Origin: Beroe forskalii
Taxonomy: Eukaryota; Ctenophora; Nuda; Beroida; Beroidae
DNA length: 64,000 bases
Assembly (NCBI GenBank): GCA_011033025.1
Contig: WFMF01000357.1
Span: forward strand, 1 to 64,000
Direction of reading: 5' to 3'
Below the pieces are notes generated by a model. The model ran no database searches. It was not told the origin of the DNA and saw nothing but the letters and a program-made list of their open reading frames with translations. The translations under genes and the position numbers were made by a program. Each line of letters opens with the position of its first letter. Position 1 is the stretch's first letter. Positions 57,805-64,000 of this stretch are shown here, piece by piece.

Positions 57805-58271
57805 GTTAGTAAGACACAATAAAGCCATCCGCCATCTTTAATATTTGCTCCATCTTTGATTTTGTGGGCAACGCCTTGCTTCAACAATTCGGTCGCACTT
57901 TGAGCTAAATTCTTCGAAAGGGTCTTCTGATTTTGGCATTTTCACGGGCTACCCACGCGCGCAAATCTCATTTAGTGCGCGCGGTGCCGCGCGCTTGTTC
58001 TGATTACGTACGGGGTCTTATCGACAACGTAGCTGGCAGTCATCCTCCTCCCCTCCATTTCACTTCCTATCATCGTCGGAAGGTAATCACAACATTCATT
58101 CCATTCAATCAACTGCTAGGAATTTTGCATCATAATGGCATACCTTTTAACCAAGTGTTTATGCAGCATAATTATAGCAATAAATCTCATTTACTCTCGA
58201 CCGTTTGGAAAGACAAGCAAGGGTATTAGACTGGCTCCCTTAGCTCCTTCTGGAGTGCTGGTCTTGGTTAG
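57805..58271. other. Intron or intergenic DNA after mitoferrin exon 4
   Basis: A CG-rich patch (ACGCGCGCAAATCTC, GCGCGCGGTGCCGCGCGC) lies at 57952-57993. No further carrier exon is seen. Confidence 0.5.
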
Positions 58272-58540
58272 GTGTTGATCATTAGTCGCAGTGAAGACAG
58301 TACACCTAGGGAGAAAACCTTACAATAATCCGGGTTGAGAGAACTCGTCAGCTGTGGTGAAAGCAATTTCTCTAGGGGAGTAAACCCTAAACAAATCATG
58401 GGCCAGGCAGGGGTCATTAGCCGTAGTGAAGGCAATCTGCCTAGGGAGGAAACCTTACAAGAATCCGTGTGGATGAAGCATGTTAGCCGCAGTGAAGGCA
58501 ATTTATCTCAGGAGTAAACCTTAAAAAATCACCTCAATAC
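58272..58540. repeat. ~75-bp tandem repeat, about 3.5 copies
   Basis: Unit: CATTAGCCGTAGTGAAGGCA, then ATCTGCCTAGGGAGGAAACC and TTACAAGAATC. Diverged copies start near 58280, 58350, 58415 and 58480. Confidence 0.75.
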
Positions 58541-60640
58541 AATTATGACAAAGTCCCTTAATGATGCTAATGCAGGATGGGAGGTCGCGTGCGGCTTGTT
58601 TTAGTATACGGTATGGTTCGTGTTTATTTTCAGAGAGAATTTCACCAGACTTGAGAACAAATTGAGCGGATTACCTACTCAATAATTATCTGGAATATGC
58701 CTTCTGATTTCCCTCCACTACGGTTTTAGAGTGTTATGTCTAGGCTTGAAGACAAATTGAGTTTTCGCTCATTAATTACCTAGGCAGACTCCCGTAGAAT
58801 AGAAACTGATATAGAATACTATAGCAGCGTGTCCCGCCTCACGAACCACAATGTCCTTTTAGATCATCTTCTGTGTGCTTGTAAACTAGGTATCATATAT
58901 TCGCTTGTACATTTGTTAAATAAATTATCAAATTCAAGTTGAAAATGAAATCAAGCATTTGTCGAAAATCGAAATATCCCTAAGATGACGGCGTTTTAAT
59001 TGTCTTGAAGTTTAAAATGATTTCATTCGGAATTCATCAAGGTATTAGATACTTAAATAATAATGAGCTGAGACCACGTCAAAGTGCCATTCATTCTCTT
59101 CATTAAAATTTGACTGAACAGCCGCATGAATCGGCAAAAACTCCAACGAAAAAAGTGAAGCTTGACCGATGTCTACACGGGAGAATAAGTGGGCGCTATC
59201 GCCACGACGATTTACTGTACAAAATTGCGCGCACGCGAATTTTTGCGCGCGCGCATGTCGCCCTGTATATGACCAATCTCGGCCAACGAAAAAAAATTTT
59301 CGTTTGAGTTTTTTTTTTAATTTTAATTTTTTTTTCAGATGTTTTTTTTCACAATAATTTTTTCTTTTTAAAATTTTTATCACAACATTTTTCTGATGGC
59401 CACTCTCGGCCACCATACATGAGTGCTATGACCCTTTTGGCCTGGATCATATTATAGTGTCGTGTTTGAGCATATCGTCATGATTTCAACATGTGGCTCA
59501 TTGAGATAATACACTATTGTTACACCAAAACACTTCGAATTCTGTTATTTATAGTTACAATGTAAATAGCACCATGGAGCCTTGTGGGCTCTCTCTCTGC
59601 CTCTTTAGCCTGTGCGAAATGGTTTTAAAGACAGTTTTTTCTATTTTCTTGTATCCTAGAGAAGTATTGGAGAAAATCACGTCCGCCCTTTACTGGTGGT
59701 AGAATGTTAGAGGTAGAATGTTAGTGGTAGAATGTTAGTGAAGACTTTGCATGATTCTCTGTCGCAACCCACTTCCAGTGAGGCATTGCGCGCCGAATAT
59801 TAACTGGTCACACATTTTTGCTGCATATGCGTACGGCGCGATGACTGATCGATTAGTCACAGCACCGCACGTACGCGCGCCGCGTACTAGCTATATACGT
59901 TCGATTCGATCGATCGGATCGTTTTGTAGCGCGCGAGCTTATATTATTTTATGTTTAAGACAAACTTAATTAATTTAATTTCAATTGCGCTTAATTTGTG
60001 GGAAAAGGATGTTGCGCTATCCTCGCTCGCCCGGCACAACGTTCCACATGTGGGCGTCACCTTTGCGTCTTCGTCATAAGAAAGGGATGAACGTCGCCCT
60101 TCGAGACGTATTGAACCGAATTAGAGCTTCTTAGCCCAACGCGAACTGGGGTACGCAATGCAAACAGGGTACGTGTTTACAGTTTAGAAAAACTAAAGCA
60201 AGCTAGTCCTCATCTCGAATTTGCCAGGCGTTGCCTGACCCGGTGACCCCCTAAGCGCCCCGACTCGCAGACAACGTCTGGCAATCTCGAATCCTGAATC
60301 CGATGCATTCAATCGAATCAACAACAAAAAAAACTACGAAATTTGTCTTGATAACAAGCATTCTTACATCATCCTGTCACTCAATTAAGCTAATGTTTTC
60401 GTTGAAGAAGTACCCGGCTATCAGCTTTGGTCATGAAACGAATAATAGATCGCCCGAGACTGAGAATTTTCTGTGATGCACAGTACACAATTTGTGCGGC
60501 CGCGGCGCGCGCACGTATCGAAGTGCGCGCCGCGCGAAAATCGCCTTTAGTATAGGGTAGAATCAATAGCGCCCTCCATCTAAGTACATTATACTCGAAA
60601 AGTCTAGAATCACAAATTTTAGACATTTGGTAATATCACC
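58541..60640. other. Stretch without recognised gene
   Basis: Seen: a poly-T/A block (59288-59385); a GTGGTAGAATGTTAGTG short tandem repeat (59695-59745); CG-rich palindromes (59868-59935; GGCGCGCGCAC/GTGCGCGCCGC at 60503-60536); and two GTT-loop hairpins facing each other (60233-60249 and 60267-60282). Confidence 0.5.
60233..60282. repeat. Pair of opposed GTT-loop hairpins
   Basis: GCCAGGC-GTT-GCCTGAC with one mismatch, then C-rich DNA, then GCAGACAACGTCTGGC, the inverted form. The outer TTTGCCA/TGGCAAT sequences also pair. Confidence 0.6.
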
Positions 60641-60778
60641 ATGGGAAAGCTTCGAGACTTCATTAAATTATCAGACAAGAAAAAGGTTTCATGGATGACC
60701 CTTATCCACTTTCAAGAACCCAAAGATGTTTCCCGGCTAAATCTACAAAGATTTCACATAATTGGACCTCCAGTACAG
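60641..60778 (+). CDS. Candidate first coding exon, unrecognised
   Basis: An ATG in a good context (ATCACCATGGG) opens 46 codons (MGKLRDFIKLSDKKKVSWMT, then LIHFQEPKDVSRLNL and RFHIIGPPVQ) and ends at a donor-like CAG|GTAATT in phase 0; the frame stops five codons later. It reads like soluble protein and not like a repeat. I do not recognise the family and see no partner exon, so it could be chance. Confidence 0.3.
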
Positions 60779-61614
60779 GTAATTGCTTGTGCGTGATGTT
60801 AAAAGCCCATTCTACCGCATTGACTCCGATAAGAGCGCAATTTCAGCGTAGTGCTGCAATACCAATACGAAACAAAACAAGATGGCACGTACATCTGGTT
60901 ACATATTTGATTCCAGATTTATTCGATTAATTTAGACGACCCCGAGTTTAAATGGTAATAAGCTTTGGCCCCCATCGATTCGCAGATTTAGAAATTTTGA
61001 CAGCCAGTCATCACGGCGCCAAATAGTTCTGAGCCAATTGAAATACAAGGATTTTTATCAATGATTGGAATATTTTAATCAGCATGCCATATTACCCAAG
61101 CACAAAATACCTCCAATAATCCTCTCCAAAGAAACTAAATTGGACAACTGGTAATTCAATATTAGTGCAGTTCGCTCTTAGATAATATACTTGCATCACG
61201 GTACAGGCATACACATATTACACAAATCCTCAATGTACAAATATGGCTTATGAGTCCACATAATGTTCACAAATTCAATAATACTTTCTGACATAAATCC
61301 TTGCACTTGCTTTCTTAAAGGTTTTAATTGCTACTTCAAAGCTGTAAAGATATTTCATAACCAAGTAAAGAGTAACCCAAAACTGCCCATTCTCATATAT
61401 ATGAAACATGAGCGAAAAACTCATCGATGTTTTCAAAATTAAAATAATCAATTTTAGAGTGGAAAGTTTATACCATCATATTATTAGTGTAATAATGATA
61501 ATAGTAATAGAAATGATGTATAATATGTATGATTAATTATTAAGGGATCTAAGACAAGATCAAAGCTATATTACAGGTGAAAAGTTCATCTTATGAAGAT
61601 ATCACAATAACTTA
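60779..61614. other. AT-rich DNA, nothing recognised
   Basis: No exon, RNA gene or clear repeat is seen, apart from ATAATGATAATAGTAATAG-like low complexity near 61490-61510. Confidence 0.5.
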
Positions 61615-62942
61615 GGGGTCGTTCACCGATTACGTCATCATTTTCAAGACAATTTGCAAGCCCCTCACTCTCACAAAAAACAGATGTTCTTCATACAGCG
61701 CAGCTATCAAACTATTGACGAAGATTCATTGCCATTCTTAAATTGGGAAGCAGAAAAGACACATTGATATTATATACATGGGACTACACGCCCCCCCAAC
61801 CCCCAAGTTTTCAAAAGGCCCCCTGTAGAAAAATCTTAGGGGGGGGGGGCCTTGGCCCTACCTAAGGTTTTCTCAAAAATTTGAGCATAGAAAGGAGGTC
61901 AAAATTTAGTTCATTAAGACAGAAATTTTCTTGAAATTCACCCTTTTTCAGAGTAAAATCAATGAATAAAACATGATTTTAGTACTATTTTTAAAGGACG
62001 AGTAAAGCGAAAAATTTTTGTTCAAATATCGTTCTGAGACGTTGTACACAGAATCTAGGGCAATTCTCTAATCTAATCGTTTAAAAACGAAGATTCTAGC
62101 ACACCCACAAGACGAGATATTCCCTTCCATATATTTATCATACATAACATGCACTTGATGTCGAAATCTGGTCCCCTTCCTATCCACGCGACCTTGCATG
62201 TTATGTACTTTGTATGTTATTTATCTTGCGTTTTGGTATAATTATCCATCCCATATGAGTGGTTAAACACCGTTTTGTTTCGTCTAGTGCAATTCTCAAT
62301 TTTCTGAGTCAATAATAAAAACCAACAAATGTATCTAATTAGTAATCGAGGCGGGAAAAAATCAATCAAAACCGTCAAAAACAGTGCAATATATACTGTG
62401 TTTACATAGTGAACTCAGGGTGTAATTTGATACTGGGGACCATACTGCATCATATTTTGCGCCTAGAATTGTTTTTTGATTTAGCTATAGCGTGCGATAG
62501 GAAGTGAATAGAAACATCGGACTTTGACTAAAGTGCTTTTAATTATGATATCTATCATAGTATGAAACTTTTTATATACCTTAAATTTCGCTTTACTCGT
62601 CCTTTAAGCAAAATAGTAAAAATTATTGCTATGAAAAATGAAAATTTGCATATGTAAATTTTAGCCCCCGTGGTTTTCAAAAGCCCCCCCCCTAGAAAAA
62701 ATCTAGGGGGGCCTTGGCCCCCACTAGCTCGAAATAGTGTGTAATGGCATGATTATATACTATGTAGGACAATACCTTTTTGGAGCGTGCAATCCTAAAT
62801 CAATGCGAAATAAAGCCCCTAATCTCCATGCCAAGCTCTTTCTAAAACCCTAATTCATGTTGCTTTAGACATAGCAACAGCCAACACAGACATACCCCTC
62901 CCCAAGGCTCGAAGTGGTAATACGCTATGTAGTGAACGACCC
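61615..62942. mobile_element. 1.3-kb hAT-like TIR element
   Basis: Ends GGGGTCGTTCACCGATTACG and TACGCTATGTAGTGAACGACCC form a short imperfect TIR (GGGTCGTTCAC) of a style common in hAT-type elements. No TSD is visible. Internal CCCCCC/GGGGGG hairpins with GGCCTTGGCCC occur near 61790-61860 and 62670-62730. Carries a nested element at 61991-62607. Confidence 0.6.
61991..62607. mobile_element. Nested 617-bp element bounded by TTAA
   Basis: TTAA-AGGACGAGTAAAGCGA at the left and TCGCTTTACTCGTCCT-TTAA at the right. The TTAA on both sides suits a piggyBac-type (or Kolobok-type) TSD. AT-rich interior, no transposase. Confidence 0.75.
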
Positions 62943-63195
62943 TTTTGTGAAAATTAATTGTTAGTAGTCCCTGTAAAGTATATTCTGTGAAATATCATAC
63001 GTAGATAGATCATATATAATCACTCAGATTTTACATTGTTAATAGATAATTATTACAATTTCAAGCAAAAGTCAAAAACACATAAACAGGTTTCATTTTG
63101 ATATACATATCAAACATTTAACGTATGTTTCATTCATGGAGATAAGAAAATGTACTTTCTGGAGGAACGGTTACACAGCTTAAAGGCGTACAATC
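62943..63195. other. AT-rich spacer
   Basis: Nothing recognised. Confidence 0.5.
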
Positions 63196-63850
63196 AGCGT
63201 ATCTTAGTACCAGGGTAAAGGTAGGGGTGGTGCCATCTACGCGTACCAGGGCTAGCGTGGTACCATCTAAGCGTACCAGGGTTAGGGTTGGTGGTGCCAT
63301 CTAAGCGTACCAGGGTTAGGGTTGGTGGTACCATCTAAGCGTACCAGGGTTAGGGTGATACCATCTAAGCAAACAAGGGTTAGGGCTAGGGCTAGAGTGG
63401 TACCATCTACGCGAACCAGGGTAGGGGTTAGGGTGATGCCATCTAAGCAAACAAGGATTAGGCGAGCGTGGTACCATCTAAGCTTACCAGGTTTAGGGTT
63501 GGTGGTACCATCTAAGCGTACCAGGTTTAGGGTTGGTGGTACCATCTAAGCGTACCAGGGTTAGGGTGATACCATCTAAGCAAACAAGGGTTAGGGTTAG
63601 GGTGGTACCATCTAAGCGTACCAGGGTTAGGGTTGTTGGTACCATCTAAGGGTACATATAAGGGTTAGCGTAAGGGTGGTATTATCTAGGCATGCCAGGG
63701 TAATGGTAAGGGTGGAACCATCTAAGGAAACCAGGGTAATAGTTAGGGTGGTACAATCTAAGCATGCAGGCCGCGGGGTATGGGTGGTAGCATTTTAGCT
63801 AAGCAGGGTTAGGGTGGTACCAACTAACCATACTAGGGTTAGGATGGTAC
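63196..63850. repeat. Minisatellite GTACCATCTAAGCGTACCAG + GGTTAGGGT
   Basis: About 17 units of 30-45 bp, each GGTACCATCTAAGC(G/A)(T/A)ACCAGG followed by one to three GGTTAGGG-like telomeric hexamers. Units decay to the right. Single orientation, no bounding inverted repeats seen. Confidence 0.88.
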
Positions 63851-64000
63851 TCAAGGCTGTGCCAGCGTTGCTCCAGACTGCCTGAAAATGTCCCCCGAAA
63901 GCAAGCCAGTGTGAATACGTAACCTCATATGACTGTGGAAATACTAAGTAATTTGAACGCAAGAGGAATCATCATAATTATTGTGAAGCATTATAGGCAA

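Noticed and set aside
60390..60626. A 78-codon minus-strand frame rich in Arg/Ala
   Set aside because: It covers a CG-rich palindrome and has no splice or family support.

Overview
This is a window of animal nuclear DNA, most likely from a marine invertebrate; the phylum cannot be fixed by eye. Four conserved animal genes are split by GT-AG introns into short exons. Between them lie transposons of many kinds: CR1-type LINEs, Penelope-like elements with a GIY-YIG endonuclease, a tRNA-derived SINE, and many non-autonomous DNA elements with terminal inverted repeats (TIRs). There are no prokaryotic operons, rRNAs or CRISPR arrays.

Layout. About 0-24 kb is almost entirely repeats, dominated by large palindromic (foldback) elements nested in older repeats: 790-2176 and 21839-23475 (family A), 3554-8554 (family B, 5.0 kb) and 12045-18858 (family C, 6.8 kb). 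Each is bounded by an exact 8-bp target-site duplication (TSD) and begins GG(C/T)(A/T)(A/T)A. From 25.4 to 31.5 kb are two genes on the minus strand: a TMPPE-like membrane metallophosphoesterase (only its first coding exon found) and a complete CLASRP-type SR splicing regulator in three coding exons. From about 33.7 to 53.4 kb an ~8.4-kb segment carrying five exons of an ALADIN-like (AAAS) nucleoporin is present twice in tandem; the shared last exon is at 55.25 kb. From 56.3 to 57.8 kb are the first four coding exons of a mitoferrin-like carrier (SLC25A28/37). The rest to 64 kb is repeat-rich, with one unassigned exon candidate at 60.64 kb and a telomere-like minisatellite at 63.2-63.85 kb.

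How it fits together. The genes are unrelated housekeeping genes (splicing, nuclear pore, mitochondrial iron import, phosphoesterase). The notable part is the mobile DNA. At least four foldback families (A-D) with unrelated satellite-like arms share a terminal motif; A, B and C also have 8-bp TSDs, which suggests a common mobilising transposase not seen here. The two copies of the aladin segment give natural with/without comparisons for several insertions and supply the exact empty site of one family-A element. A 7-bp-stem hairpin with a GTT loop and compensating stem changes recurs in families A, B and C and at other sites. The aladin duplication could be a real tandem duplication or two haplotypes joined by the assembler; sequence alone cannot decide.
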